Part shown: one piece after another, positions 51,278 to 60,049 of the stretch | Position numbering within the stretch: position 1 is the stretch's first letter | Layout: each line of letters opens with the position of its first letter | Assembly (NCBI RefSeq): GCF_005233835.1 | Contig: NZ_SZQA01000036.1 | Location: forward strand, 26,326-90,325 | Origin: Herbidospora galbida | GTDB lineage: Bacteria > Actinomycetota > Actinomycetes > Streptosporangiales > Streptosporangiaceae | Length of the DNA stretch: 64,000 bases | Direction of reading: 5' to 3' | Notes under the pieces: model-generated | Told to the model about the DNA's origin: nothing | Database searches by the model: none | The model's input: the letters and a program-made list of their open reading frames with translations, nothing else | Translations under genes and position numbers: made by a program

Positions 51278-51874
51278 ATGGAGTTGTGGGACACGGTCGA
51301 ACCTCCGGCCGCGCGCCGCCTGGTGGCCGGAGCGGTCGGCCTGTTCGCCGAGCGCGGCTTCGGCGGCGCCTCGACGCGCGACATCGCGGCGGCCGCCGGG
51401 CTGAGCCCGGGGGCGATGTACGTCCACTTCCCCTCCAAGGCCGAGCTGCTGGCCCGGATCGTGATGATCGTGCACGAGGCGGCCTACGAGGCGGTGTCCG
51501 GGGCCGTGCTGCGGGCCGGCTCCCCGGCCGCCAGGGTCCGCGCCCTGGTCTACGCGCTGGCCCGCTTTCACGCCGCTCACCAGCGCGGATGCCGGGTCGT
51601 CCAGAACGAGCTCGGCGCGCTGGCCGCCGACGACTGGGCGCGGGTGCGGGCCGAGCGCCGCCGCGTCGAGGCGCTGTTCCGCGATGAGGTGGGCGCGGGG
51701 GTGGCCGCGGGCGTCTTCGAGACGGCCGACGTCGCCGGCACCACCCGGGCGATCGTGTCGATGTGCGTGGACGTCTCCCGCTGGTACCGCCCCGGCGGGA
51801 CCGACAGCCCCGAGGACGTGGGCGCGCTGTACGCCCATCTGGCCCTGCGGATGGTCCGGGCGCTACCCTGCTAA
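51278..51874 (+). CDS. TetR regulator of the acyl-CoA dehydrogenase operon
   Basis: The DNA-binding domain is AARRLVAGAVGLFAERGFGGASTRDIAAAAGLSPGAMYVHFPSKAELLARI. The C-terminal domain is helical with Cys-Arg-rich HQRGCRVVQNELGALAADDWARVRAERRRVEALF. Two nearly identical palindromes flank the gene, one before its own start and one before the acyl-CoA dehydrogenase gene. It therefore probably represses itself and the fatty-acid-type operon, with an acyl-CoA as inducer (inference from the neighbours). Confidence 0.9.
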   Translation: MELWDTVEPPAARRLVAGAVGLFAERGFGGASTRDIAAAAGLSPGAMYVHFPSKAELLARIVMIVHEAAYEAVSGAVLRAGSPAARVRALVYALARFHAAHQRGCRVVQNELGALAADDWARVRAERRRVEALFRDEVGAGVAAGVFETADVAGTTRAIVSMCVDVSRWYRPGGTDSPEDVGALYAHLALRMVRALPC

Positions 51875-51887
51875 GCGATCGCTTAGC
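51870..51887. promoter_or_regulatory. TetR operator upstream of acyl-CoA dehydrogenase operon
   Basis: GCTAAGCGATCGCTTAGC is a perfect 18-bp palindrome over the tetR stop codon and 12 bp before the dehydrogenase ATG. Its core matches the operator before tetR. Confidence 0.75.
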
Positions 51888-51898
51888 GGGAGGGTGTC

Positions 51899-53038
51899 AT
51901 GCGGCGGACGGTCTATTCGGCGGACCACGAGGCGTTCCGGGAGTCGGTCAGGGAGTTCGTGGCCCGTGAGGCCGACCCTCACGCCGAACGGTTCGCCGAG
52001 GAGCGGCTCATCGGCCCGCAGGTGTGGCGGGAGGCCGGGCGTCAGGGGCTGCTCGGGCTGGAGATCCCCGAGGAGTACGGCGGGTCGGCCGCCGGCGACT
52101 ACCGGTTCAACGCGGTGCTGCACGAGGAGCTGGCCGCCCACGGGATGGCGCTGGCCTCGGGGTTCGGCATCCACTTCGACATCGTCGCCCCCTACCTGGT
52201 CGACCTGACCACCGAGGAGCAGAAGCGGCGGTGGCTGCCCGGCTTCTGCTCCGGCGAGCTGGTCACCGCGATCGGCATGACCGAGCCCGGGGGCGGCTCC
52301 GACCTGGCGGCGCTGACGACCGGTGCCGTACGGGACGGGGACCACTGGGTGCTCAACGGGTCCAAGACCTTCATCACCAACGGCATCCAGGCCGGGCTGG
52401 TGGTCGTCGCGGCCCGGACCAGCCCCGGCAAGAAGGGCATCACGCTGTTCGGCGTCGAGGCCGGCATGCCGGGGTTCGAGCGGGGCCGCAAGCTCGACAA
52501 GATGGGCCAGCCCGAGGCCGACACCGCCGAGCTGTTCTTCCGCGACGTCCGCGTCCCGGCCGCCAACGTGATCGGGCCGGTCGACGGCGGGTTCGTCGCG
52601 ATGATGGAGCGCCTGCCGCAGGAACGGCTCGGCGCGGCCGTCGCCAACCTGGCGCACGCCTGGTCGGCGCTGGGGGAGACGCTCGCCTACGTGCGGGAGC
52701 GGCGGGCGTTCGGGCAGCCGGTGGGGTCCTTCCAGTACAACAAGTTCACCCTCGCCGACCTGGTCACCGAGCTGGAGGTGACCCGCGCCTACGTCGACCA
52801 GTGCGTCGCCGCGCACGCCGGCCGCGAGCTGTCGGCGGTCGAGGCGGCCAAGGCCAAGCTGTGGTCGTCGGAGGTGCAGTGGCGGGTGCTGGACGCGTGC
52901 GTGCAGCTGTTCGGCGGGTACGGCTACATGCGCGAACACCGGGTCGCGCGGGCGTGGGCCGACGCGCGGGTGACCCGCATCTGGGCCGGGTCGAGCGAGA
53001 TCATGCGCGAGATCGTCGGCCGCGACCTGGGGCTGTGA
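51899..53038 (+). CDS. Acyl-CoA dehydrogenase
   Basis: This 379-residue flavoenzyme oxidises acyl-CoA in beta-oxidation. Signatures are GLEIPEEYGGSAAGDYRF, the FAD-binding AIGMTEPGGGSDLAAL and WVLNGSKTFITNG, FFRDVRVPAANVIG, and the C-terminal AVEAAKAKLWSSEVQWRVLDACVQLFGGYGYMREHRVARAWADARVTRIWAGSSEIMREIV with its catalytic region. It begins at ATG 51899 after an operator palindrome and leads a three-gene operon with thioesterase and dehydrogenase genes. Confidence 0.93.
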   Translation: MRRTVYSADHEAFRESVREFVAREADPHAERFAEERLIGPQVWREAGRQGLLGLEIPEEYGGSAAGDYRFNAVLHEELAAHGMALASGFGIHFDIVAPYLVDLTTEEQKRRWLPGFCSGELVTAIGMTEPGGGSDLAALTTGAVRDGDHWVLNGSKTFITNGIQAGLVVVAARTSPGKKGITLFGVEAGMPGFERGRKLDKMGQPEADTAELFFRDVRVPAANVIGPVDGGFVAMMERLPQERLGAAVANLAHAWSALGETLAYVRERRAFGQPVGSFQYNKFTLADLVTELEVTRAYVDQCVAAHAGRELSAVEAAKAKLWSSEVQWRVLDACVQLFGGYGYMREHRVARAWADARVTRIWAGSSEIMREIVGRDLGL

Positions 53039-53050
53039 GTGGGGTTGTGC

Positions 53051-53455
53051 ATGGACTACGCGCACTGGGACGAGATGCCGACCCGCTGGCGGGACAACGA
53101 CGTCTACGGGCACCTGAACAACGTCGTCCACTACGAGCTGATGGACTCGGTGATCAACCGCTGGCTCATCTCCTCGGCGGGCCTGGACCCGACGGGCGGC
53201 GCCTCGATCGGGCTGTGCGTCGAGTCGCGCTGCTCCTACAAGGCCGAGGCCGCCTACCCGGCGGTCATCCGGATCGGGCTGCGCGTCGGCCGGCTCGGCA
53301 CCTCCTCGGTCCGCTACGAGCTGGGCCTGTTCGAGGGTGAGCGGCTGCTGGCCGAGGGGGAGTTCACCCACGTGTTCGTCGACCGCCGCACCCGCCGGCC
53401 CGCGCCGATCGAGGGCGGGATGCGGGCGGCGATGGAGAGGCTGGTGGTCGCGTGA
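53051..53455 (+). CDS. Acyl-CoA thioesterase, hotdog fold
   Basis: This hotdog-fold thioesterase has the family signature TRWRDNDVYGHLNNVVHYELMDSVINRWL with the catalytic aspartate, and FVDRRTRRPAPIEGGMRAAME at the C-terminus. It hydrolyses acyl-CoA or 4-hydroxybenzoyl-CoA-like esters. The ATG at 53051 follows GTGGGG; GTG 53039 is an alternative start. Its stop overlaps the next gene (GTGA), so it is coupled to the alcohol dehydrogenase. Confidence 0.87.
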   Translation: MDYAHWDEMPTRWRDNDVYGHLNNVVHYELMDSVINRWLISSAGLDPTGGASIGLCVESRCSYKAEAAYPAVIRIGLRVGRLGTSSVRYELGLFEGERLLAEGEFTHVFVDRRTRRPAPIEGGMRAAMERLVVA

Positions 53456-54534
53456 AGATCCGTTCGGCCGTGCTGGAGCGGACGGGCGGTCCCCTGGACG
53501 TCCGGGAGCTCACCCTCGCCCCGCCGGAGGAGGGGGAACTGCTGGTCCGGATCGAGGCCGCGGGGCTGTGCCACTCCGACCTGTCGGTCATCGACGGCTC
53601 ACGCCCTCGCCCGCTGCCGATGGCGCTGGGGCACGAGGCGGCCGGGGTCGTCGCCGAGTCGCGCTCGCCGGAGTTCGCCGAAGGCGACCACGTGGTGCTC
53701 ACCTTCGTCCCGGCCTGCGGCTCCTGCCCGCCGTGCGTGGCGGGCCGGCCCGCGCTGTGCGTCCCGGGCGCGGCGGCCAACCGCGCCGGCACCCTCCTGG
53801 GCGGCGGCCGGCGGCTGGGCGGGGTGTTCCACCATCTGGGCGTGTCGGCCTTCTCCGAGTTCGCCGTCGTGTCGGCCCGTTCGGCGGTGAAGGTGCCCGC
53901 CCGCCTGCCGTTCGAGGTGGCGGCGCTGTTCGGCTGCGCCGTGCTGACCGGCGCCGGCGCGGCCCTGTACGCCGCCGGCGTCGGCCCGCGCGACAGCGTG
54001 GCGGTCTTCGGGCTCGGCGGGGTCGGCCTGTCGGCGCTCCTGGCCGCCAAGGCGGCCGGGGCGGGCGCCCTGATCGCCGTCGACGTGGTCGAGGGCAAAC
54101 GCGACCTGGCCCTGGCGCTGGGGGCCACGCACGCCGTACCGGGAGGAGCCGGCGCCGTCGAGCGCGTGCGGGAGCTGACCGGCGGGGGAGCGGTGAAGGT
54201 CGTCGACACCACCGGCGTCGCGCCGGTCCTGGCGCAGGCCTACGCGGCCACCGCGCCGGGCGGCGTCACCGTCACGGTCGGGCTGCCCGCCCCCGACGCC
54301 GGGCTGACCATCCCGGCGCTGTCGCTGGTCGCCGAGGAGAAGACGCTGCGCGGCAGCTACCTCGGCTCGTGCGTGCCGCGCCGCGACGTGCCCCGCTTCG
54401 TGGCCATGTACGAGTCCGGCGCGCTCCCCGTCGACCGCCTGCTGTCCGACCGGCTGCGGCTCGGCCGGGTCAACGAGGGCTTCGAGCGGCTGAAGAGCGG
54501 CCAGGCCGTCCGGCAGGTGGTGTTAATGCGTTGA
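53452..54534 (+). CDS. Zinc-binding alcohol dehydrogenase (MDR family)
   Basis: This 360-residue medium-chain dehydrogenase has the catalytic zinc cysteine region AAGLCHSDLSVIDG, GHEAAGVV, the structural zinc cluster CGSCPPCVAGRPALC and the NAD motif VAVFGLGGVGLSALLAAKAAGAG. It probably oxidises an alcohol in the same pathway as the acyl-CoA dehydrogenase and thioesterase. The GTG start at 53452 overlaps the thioesterase stop. It ends the TetR-controlled operon. Confidence 0.9.
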   Translation: MKIRSAVLERTGGPLDVRELTLAPPEEGELLVRIEAAGLCHSDLSVIDGSRPRPLPMALGHEAAGVVAESRSPEFAEGDHVVLTFVPACGSCPPCVAGRPALCVPGAAANRAGTLLGGGRRLGGVFHHLGVSAFSEFAVVSARSAVKVPARLPFEVAALFGCAVLTGAGAALYAAGVGPRDSVAVFGLGGVGLSALLAAKAAGAGALIAVDVVEGKRDLALALGATHAVPGGAGAVERVRELTGGGAVKVVDTTGVAPVLAQAYAATAPGGVTVTVGLPAPDAGLTIPALSLVAEEKTLRGSYLGSCVPRRDVPRFVAMYESGALPVDRLLSDRLRLGRVNEGFERLKSGQAVRQVVLMR

Positions 54535-54568
54535 GCCTCACGTAACGGGAGTCCTTAGGGTCGGCCGC

Positions 54569-55432
54569 ATGAAACTCAACGTGATCGACACCGTCACGCG
54601 GATGCGGGAGATCTTCGCCACCCCGCTGCCCGGACGGGCCGCCAAACTGGGCGAGCTGCTCGAGCCGATGGCCGCCGCGATGCCGTGGCTGACCACCGGC
54701 GCGCTGGCCGACTTCCACCACCAGGGGTCGGGGTTCCGCACCGACCGCGACGACGACCGCTACCTGCCCGCGCTCGACCGGCTCGACGGCGTCCTGGGCC
54801 GGATCGAGACCGCACTGCTCCGCGCCTGGGACCACCAGGCGGCGGCGGTGCCGGACATCAGGGTCGCCGACACCGTGAACGTGCTGCTGGTGCTCGGGAA
54901 TCCCGACGACGCCCATCTGACGGAGACCAGCCACGGCTACTTCGGCATGGGCGGCATCCCCGGCTGGATCCACCTGACCGTGTGGCCGACGGAGGAGAGC
55001 CTGGCGGGGATCGCCGACTGCGCGGTGCACGAGTTCAGCCACAACGTCCGCTACGCCAACGTCAGGTGGGACCCGCCGACCGTGCAGCTCGGCGAGCAGA
55101 TCGTCTCCGAGGGCCTGGCCGACGCGTTCGTGGCCGAACTGGGCGGGACCCCCGGCTACTGGGCCGACTCCCTGGCCGAGGGGGAGTTCGAGGCGGCGTA
55201 CCGGAAGATCGTGGACAACCTGTCGCTGACCGGGATGCAGAACTTCTCCGCCTACGTCCACGGCGACGCGGCGGCGGCGCGGTTCGGCGGCACCCCCGTC
55301 GGGCTGCCCGCGATGGCCGGATATCCGGTCGGCCGCCGCATCGTCGAGGCCCACCTGGCGGCGACCGGGCTGACCGCCGCGCAGTCGACCGCCCTGCCCA
55401 GCGCGGAGATCATCGCGAACGCGGGGCTATAG
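54569..55432 (+). CDS. DUF2268 zinc metalloprotease-like protein
   Basis: This 287-residue protein belongs to the DUF2268 peptidase-like family. The zinc motif HEFSHNVRY fits HExxH, with a possible third ligand in VSEGLADAFVAELGG. The N-terminus starts MKLNVIDTVTRMREIFATP. The ATG at 54569 lies seven bases after a -10-like TAGGGT (54556-54561), suggesting a leaderless transcript. The physiological substrate is unknown. Confidence 0.85.
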   Translation: MKLNVIDTVTRMREIFATPLPGRAAKLGELLEPMAAAMPWLTTGALADFHHQGSGFRTDRDDDRYLPALDRLDGVLGRIETALLRAWDHQAAAVPDIRVADTVNVLLVLGNPDDAHLTETSHGYFGMGGIPGWIHLTVWPTEESLAGIADCAVHEFSHNVRYANVRWDPPTVQLGEQIVSEGLADAFVAELGGTPGYWADSLAEGEFEAAYRKIVDNLSLTGMQNFSAYVHGDAAAARFGGTPVGLPAMAGYPVGRRIVEAHLAATGLTAAQSTALPSAEIIANAGL

Positions 55433-55441
55433 TTCTCGCTC

Positions 55442-56197
55442 GTGAACGGGGGACAAATCCTGCTTTTGCTGCTGGCCGCAATGGCGGCCGGATGGGTCGA
55501 CGCCGTGGTCGGCGGCGGCGGGCTGCTGCAACTGCCCGCGCTGCTGCTGGCCGGGCTGACGCCGGTGGAGGCCCTGGCGACCAACAAGAGCGCCTCGGTG
55601 CTCGGCACCGCCAGCGCCGCCTACACCTACGCCCGCCGGACCGGCGTCGACCGGATCGCCGTCCCGGCCGGGGCGGCGGCGGTGCTGAGCTCGGCCTGCG
55701 GGGCGCTGCTGGCGGGGCTGCTCGACCCGGCGGTGCTCAAGCCGCTGATCATCGTGGTGCTGGTCGGGGTGGCGGCGTTCGTGGCGCTGCGGCCCTCCTT
55801 CGGCGCGGTGGCCGACCCCGGGCTGCGGACGCGGGGCCGGCTCGCGGCGGCGCTGCTGGCGGCCGGCGGGGTGATCGCCTTCTACGACGGGCTGATCGGG
55901 CCCGGCACCGGCACCTTCCTCATCATCGCGTTCACCTCGCTGGTCGGGATGGACTTCGTCCGCGCCTCGGGCACCGCGAAGATCATCAACATGGGGACCA
56001 ACGTCGGCGCCATCGCGGTGTTCGCCCTCCAGGGGCACGTGGTGTGGGCGCTGGGGCTGGCGATGGGCGTGGCCAACATCGCCGGCGCCCAGCTCGGCGC
56101 GCGGATGGCGCTCAAGCGGGGCGCCGGCTTCGTCAGGGCCGTTCTGCTGACTGTGGTGTCGGCGCTGGTGCTGCGGCTGGGCTGGGACCTTCTTTGA
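55442..56197 (+). CDS. TauE/SafE family sulfite/anion permease
   Basis: This 251-residue permease has the two TauE repeats (MAAGWVDAVVGGGGLLQLPALLLAGLTPVEALATNKSASVLGT and FYDGLIGPGTGTFLIIAFTSLVGMDFVRASGTAKIINMGTNVGA) and about eight membrane helices. The family moves sulfonates, sulfite or other anions. The GTG at 55442 lies eight bases after TATAGT (55428-55433), so it has its own leaderless promoter inside the upstream gene end. Its 3' end overlaps the convergent MFS gene by 65 bp. Confidence 0.88.
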   Translation: MNGGQILLLLLAAMAAGWVDAVVGGGGLLQLPALLLAGLTPVEALATNKSASVLGTASAAYTYARRTGVDRIAVPAGAAAVLSSACGALLAGLLDPAVLKPLIIVVLVGVAAFVALRPSFGAVADPGLRTRGRLAAALLAAGGVIAFYDGLIGPGTGTFLIIAFTSLVGMDFVRASGTAKIINMGTNVGAIAVFALQGHVVWALGLAMGVANIAGAQLGARMALKRGAGFVRAVLLTVVSALVLRLGWDLL

Positions 56198-57329
56198 GCG
56201 CTCCGGCGGCCAGGGCGACGAACAGCGCCATCACCGCCGGGACGCCGAGGGCGAAGGGCAGGCCGGTGAGCTCGGCCAGGCCGCCGATCAGGACCGGGCC
56301 GGCGAGCAGGCCGACGTACCCGAGGCTGGCGACCCGGGCCAGCGCCCGGCCGCTGGTGGCCGGGTCGCGGTGCCCGGCGGCGGAGAACACCTGCGGGATG
56401 ATGCACGACAGCCCGGCCCCGAACAGGCCGAACCCGACGATGCCGGCCACCGGGTGGCCGATCAGCAGCGCGGTCAGCAGGCCGGTCCCGGCCAGGGCGC
56501 CGCAGCAGCGCACCAGCACGACCGGGCCGAGCCAGGCGGCGAGCCGGTCGCCGGCGAACCGGCCGGCCGTCATCATGATCGAGAAGGCGGCGTATCCGGC
56601 CGCGCCGACGCTCTCGTCCGACAGCAGGTCCTCGACCAGGTAGACCGAGCTCCAGTCGGCCATCGAGCCCTCGCCGACCAGGCAGCAGAAGGCCAGCACG
56701 CCCAGGAACAGCACCCATCCGGCCATCGCGTTGCCGGTCTTGCCGGGCGCCTCCTGGGCGGGGGCGCGCGACAGGTCGAGCTCGTCGGGCAGCGCCAGGC
56801 GGGCGCAGACGAGCGAGACGGCCAGGATGAGGGCGCCGACCGTCGCGAACGTCGCGGCCACACCGGCCCCCGCGTGCGCGAACAGGCCGCCGGTGGAGGC
56901 CCCGAGGAACCCTCCGACGGAGAAGACGGCGTGGAAGGAGGACATGATCGGGCGGCGGTAGTGGCGTTCGACGATGACCGCGTTGGCGTTCATCGACACG
57001 TCCAGCACACCGTGCACGACGCCGAAGGCCAGCAGCGCCGCGGCCAGGCCGATCAGGCCCGGCGCGAAGGCGGGCAGCACCAGCACGGGGCCCTGCAGGA
57101 GCGCGACGGGGATCATGACGCGGCGGGAGCCGTAGCGGTCGACCAGGCGGCCGACGGCCTGCATGCCGGCGATGGCGCCGGTCGCGATGCCCAGCAGGGC
57201 CAGGCTCAGTTCGCCTTCGCTGAGGTGGAGGTCGGATTTGATGGCGGGGATGCGGGAGGTCCAGGTGCCCAGGGCGACACCGGAGACCAGGAACAGCCCG
57301 TAGACGGCCACGCGGGCGCGCAACAACAT
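56133..57329 (-). CDS. MFS transporter
   Basis: This 398-residue major facilitator permease has about 12 membrane helices (LFLVSGVALGTWTSRIPAIKSDL, the motif VDRYGSRRVMIP, SSFHAVFSVGGFLGASTGGL, IIPQVFSAAGHRDPATSGRALARVASLGYVGLLAGP). It resembles sugar or drug permeases of the YbjJ type. It lies 16 bp downstream of a DeoR regulator on the same strand, so the regulator probably controls it. Confidence 0.87.
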   Translation of the reverse strand: MLLRARVAVYGLFLVSGVALGTWTSRIPAIKSDLHLSEGELSLALLGIATGAIAGMQAVGRLVDRYGSRRVMIPVALLQGPVLVLPAFAPGLIGLAAALLAFGVVHGVLDVSMNANAVIVERHYRRPIMSSFHAVFSVGGFLGASTGGLFAHAGAGVAATFATVGALILAVSLVCARLALPDELDLSRAPAQEAPGKTGNAMAGWVLFLGVLAFCCLVGEGSMADWSSVYLVEDLLSDESVGAAGYAAFSIMMTAGRFAGDRLAAWLGPVVLVRCCGALAGTGLLTALLIGHPVAGIVGFGLFGAGLSCIIPQVFSAAGHRDPATSGRALARVASLGYVGLLAGPVLIGGLAELTGLPFALGVPAVMALFVALAAGALKEGPSPAAAPAPTPQSAERP

Positions 57330-57345
57330 GTGGGGGTTTGCCCTC

Positions 57346-58104
57346 TCAGGCGGTGATGACGGTGACGCCCGCTCCGGTGAGGGCGTCGTGTTCGCCCGGC
57401 GGGACGCCGGTGTCGGTGACGACGACGTCCAGCCCGGTGAAGGAGCAGACGGCGCCGAAGGCGGTGCGGGTGAACTTGCCGGAGTCGCAGGCCACGATGA
57501 CGCGCCGGGCCGAGGCGATGGCGGCCTGCTTGACCGCGACGTCCTCCAGGTCGTGGGCGGTGACGCCGTGCTTGGCCGACAGGCCGCAGCAGCCGATGAC
57601 GGCGGTGTCGAACCGCAGCGCCCGCAGCGAGGCCTCGGTGAGCGGGCCGACGAAGTTGAGCTCGACGGGCCGGACCTCCCCGCCGGGGATGACGAGTTTC
57701 ACCCTCGGCGCGGTGGCCAGTTCGTTGGCGCACCGCAGGGCCAGCGGGAGCACGGTCAGCCTGCGGTCGTGCACCGCCCGCGCCACCTCCAGCAGGGTCG
57801 AGCCGCCGTCCAGGACGACGGCCTCCCCGTCGGCGAGCAGCCCGGCCACGGCCTGGGCGATGCGCTTCTTGGCGTCGACGGCCTCCAGTTCGCGGGCCCC
57901 GTACGGCGGTTCCTCGCCGCGCAGCAGCAGGCTGAGCGCGCCGCCCCGGACCCGGCGCACGACGCCCTGCTGGGCGAGTTCGTCGAGGTCGCGGCGGATG
58001 GTCATCTCGGACACGCCGTAGTGGACGGCCAGGTCGGCCACCGTGACGCTGTCGGCGGTCCGCAGCGTGCTCATGATCGCGTTCAGCCTTTCGGCACTTT
58101 CCAT
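57346..58104 (-). CDS. DeoR family regulator
   Basis: The N-terminal HTH (RLNAIMSTLRTADSVTVADLAVHYGVSEMTIRRDLDELAQQGVVRRVRGGA) and the DeoR C-terminal sugar-phosphate domain (AVVLDGGSTLLEVARAV, DTAVIGCCGLSAKHGVTAHDLEDVAVKQAAIASARRVIVACDSGKFTRTAF) are clear. The start is ATG at 58104. A TGTTCA-TT-TGAACA operator lies just upstream. With the co-oriented MFS gene it suggests control of sugar or nucleoside uptake. Confidence 0.92.
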   Translation of the reverse strand: MESAERLNAIMSTLRTADSVTVADLAVHYGVSEMTIRRDLDELAQQGVVRRVRGGALSLLLRGEEPPYGARELEAVDAKKRIAQAVAGLLADGEAVVLDGGSTLLEVARAVHDRRLTVLPLALRCANELATAPRVKLVIPGGEVRPVELNFVGPLTEASLRALRFDTAVIGCCGLSAKHGVTAHDLEDVAVKQAAIASARRVIVACDSGKFTRTAFGAVCSFTGLDVVVTDTGVPPGEHDALTGAGVTVITA

Positions 58105-58105
58105 G

Positions 58106-58119
58106 TGTTCATTTGAACA
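58106..58119. promoter_or_regulatory. DeoR operator candidate
   Basis: TGTTCA-TT-TGAACA (58106-58119) is a perfect inverted repeat directly before the DeoR ATG and in the promoter region of the divergent WYL gene. Its half-sites resemble GlpR/DeoR-type operators. Confidence 0.5.
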
Positions 58120-58160
58120 TGAACTCTGTTCGATCGGCAATATGGGACAGACTGGACGTC

Positions 58161-59129
58161 ATGCGTGCCGGCCGGTTGCTCTCCCTGCTGCTGCTCCTGC
58201 AGACCCGGGGGCGGATGACGGCGGCGGAACTGTCCGCCGAGCTGGAGGTGTCGATCCGGACCGTCTACCGCGACATGGACGCGCTGTCCTCGGCCGGGGT
58301 GCCGATCTACGCCGACCGGGGACCCGCCGGGGGCTACCAGCTCCTCGACGGCTACCGGACCAGGCTCAACGGGCTGACCGAGGCCGAGGCGTCCTCGCTG
58401 TTCCTGACCGGGCTGCCCGGACCGGCCGCCGAGCTGGGGCTGGCCGAGGTCGCGGCCGCCGCCGAGCTCAAGCTGCTGGCGGCGCTGCCGCCCGGCCCCC
58501 GCTCGCAGGCGGCCCGGATGCGGGAGCGGTTCCTGCTCGACGTGCCCGGCTGGCACCGGGGCGCCGAGGACGTGCCGTTCCTGGCCGAGGTCGCCTCGGC
58601 GGTGTGGGAGCAGCGGCCGCTGCGGCTGGCCTACCGCAGGTGGGGGCCGGCCGACGTGAGCCGTGACGTGCTGCCCTACGGGCTGGTGCTCAAGGGCGGG
58701 TCCTGGTACCTGGCGGCCGAGTGCGAGGGATCGATGCGGACCTACCGCGTGGCGCGCATCCTGTCGGTGACCGAGCTGCCGGGACGCTTCGAGCGGGGCG
58801 AGTTCGACCTGCCGGCGTTCTGGGAGCGGTTCTCGGCCGAGTTCGCCGCGCGCCTGTACACCGGGACGGCCCGGATCCGGCTGGCGCCCGGGGGAGAGGG
58901 GCTGCTGGCGTACACGATCGGGGAGGAGCGGGCCGCCCCCGCGCTGGCCTGCGCCCGGCCCGACCCCGACAGGCCGGGGTGGACGGTGCTGGAGATCCCG
59001 GTCGAGGGCCTCAACGGGGCCCGCTGGACGCTGCTGCGGATGGGGGCGCTCATCGAGGTGCTGGGGCCGCCGGACCTGCGCGCGATGATGGCCGAGGCGG
59101 CGCTCGGCATGGCGGAGATGTACCGCTGA
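58161..59129 (+). CDS. WYL domain transcriptional regulator
   Basis: The N-terminal winged helix (RLLSLLLLLQTRGRMTAAELSAELEVSIRTVYRDMDALSSAGVPIYADRGPAGGYQLLDG) is followed by a WYL domain (VLPYGLVLKGGSWYLAAECEGSMRTYRVARILSVTELPGRFERGEFDLPAFWE) and a WCX tail. WYL regulators sense nucleic acid or small ligands. The ATG at 58161 fits the family. It is divergent from deoR and shares its operator region. A dispersed ACTTTGTAAAG element follows its stop codon. Confidence 0.9.
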   Translation: MRAGRLLSLLLLLQTRGRMTAAELSAELEVSIRTVYRDMDALSSAGVPIYADRGPAGGYQLLDGYRTRLNGLTEAEASSLFLTGLPGPAAELGLAEVAAAAELKLLAALPPGPRSQAARMRERFLLDVPGWHRGAEDVPFLAEVASAVWEQRPLRLAYRRWGPADVSRDVLPYGLVLKGGSWYLAAECEGSMRTYRVARILSVTELPGRFERGEFDLPAFWERFSAEFAARLYTGTARIRLAPGGEGLLAYTIGEERAAPALACARPDPDRPGWTVLEIPVEGLNGARWTLLRMGALIEVLGPPDLRAMMAEAALGMAEMYR

Positions 59130-59131
59130 GA

Positions 59132-59153
59132 CTTACTTTGTAAAGGTGCCGGG
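59132..59153. repeat. Dispersed ACTTTGTAAAG element, copy 3
   Basis: TTACTTTGTAAAGGTGCCGGG-type sequence starts two bases after the WYL stop codon and lies about 140 bp before the hydrolase start. Confidence 0.6.
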
Positions 59154-59241
59154 TCGTGGCAATGCAACCTTTGCCTGCAAAAAGCCTCGCACCGACGGTA
59201 AATGGTTTGCTCCGGGCGGGGCCGGGTGGCGACGATGGGCC

Positions 59242-59271
59242 GGGCGCTCTGCCACGGGGGCCGGAGCGCCC
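59242..59271 (+). other. Hairpin before hydrolase gene
   Basis: GGGCGCTC and GAGCGCCC form an 8-bp stem with a 14-base loop, 22 bp before the hydrolase start. It may be a terminator of the WYL transcript or a leader element. Confidence 0.35.
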
Positions 59272-59293
59272 CTCTTAGAGAGGCCGACGTCTG

Positions 59294-60049
59294 TTGGGTG
59301 TCTGGTTCGAGGAGGCCGGTTCCGGGGCTCCTGTCGTGCTGCTGCATTCGAGTGCCGCCGACGCGCGCATGTGGGATCCGCTCTGGGTGGAGCTGGCGGC
59401 GCGCTTCCGGGTGGTGCGGCTGGACTTCCGCGGTTTCGGGCGCAGCCCGTGGGCGGCCCAGGAGCCCTACACCGACGCCGGTGACGTGGCCGAGGTGCTC
59501 GACGGGCTGGGCGTGCGCGGGGCCGCGGTGGTCGGCGCCTCACACGGCGGGCGGGTGGCGCTGGAGGTGGCCACCGCGCGCCCCGACCTGGTCGGGCAGC
59601 TGGTGCTGCTGGCCGCCGGGATGGGCCTGCCGCCGACGCCGGAGCTGCGCGCGTTCGGCCAGGCCGAGAACGCCTTCATCGAGGCGGGCGACGTCGAGGG
59701 CGCCGTCCGGCTGAACGTCGACACCTGGCTCGGGCCCGAGGCGGGGGAGGCCGAGCGGATCTGGGTCGCGGAGATGCAGCGCAACGCCTTCGAGCTGCAG
59801 CTGGCCGCCGACCCCGAGCCGACGGCCGGGCACCTGCCGATCGACCTGGCGGCGATCACGGCGCCGGCGCTGGTGGTGTCGGGGGCCCATGACCTTCCCT
59901 ACTTCCGGGAGACCGCGCGGGTGATCGCGGCGGGCCTGGCGTCGGCCGACCTGGTGGAGCTCGGCTGGGCGGGTCACCTGCCCGCCGTCGAGCGGCCCGC
60001 CGAGGTGACGCGCCTGCTGCTGGACCGCCTCGACGGCTTCAGTGGTTGA
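59294..60049 (+). CDS. Alpha/beta hydrolase
   Basis: This 251-residue hydrolase has [18 protein letters not shown], the nucleophile elbow [15 protein letters not shown], a late acidic [13 protein letters not shown] region and the histidine of [12 protein letters not shown]. The family includes esterases, lactonases and haloalkane-type hydrolases; the substrate is unknown. The TTG at 59294 follows an AGAGAGG ribosome binding site. It is convergent with the aldo/keto reductase gene, overlapping by 11 bp. Confidence 0.87.
   Translation: MGVWFEEAGSGAPVVLLHSSAADARMWDPLWVELAARFRVVRLDFRGFGRSPWAAQEPYTDAGDVAEVLDGLGVRGAAVVGASHGGRVALEVATARPDLVGQLVLLAAGMGLPPTPELRAFGQAENAFIEAGDVEGAVRLNVDTWLGPEAGEAERIWVAEMQRNAFELQLAADPEPTAGHLPIDLAAITAPALVVSGAHDLPYFRETARVIAAGLASADLVELGWAGHLPAVERPAEVTRLLLDRLDGFSG

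Noticed and set aside
59130..59293. Possible riboswitch or tRNA before the hydrolase gene
   Set aside because: A hairpin is present, but no known riboswitch core or tRNA cloverleaf could be built.
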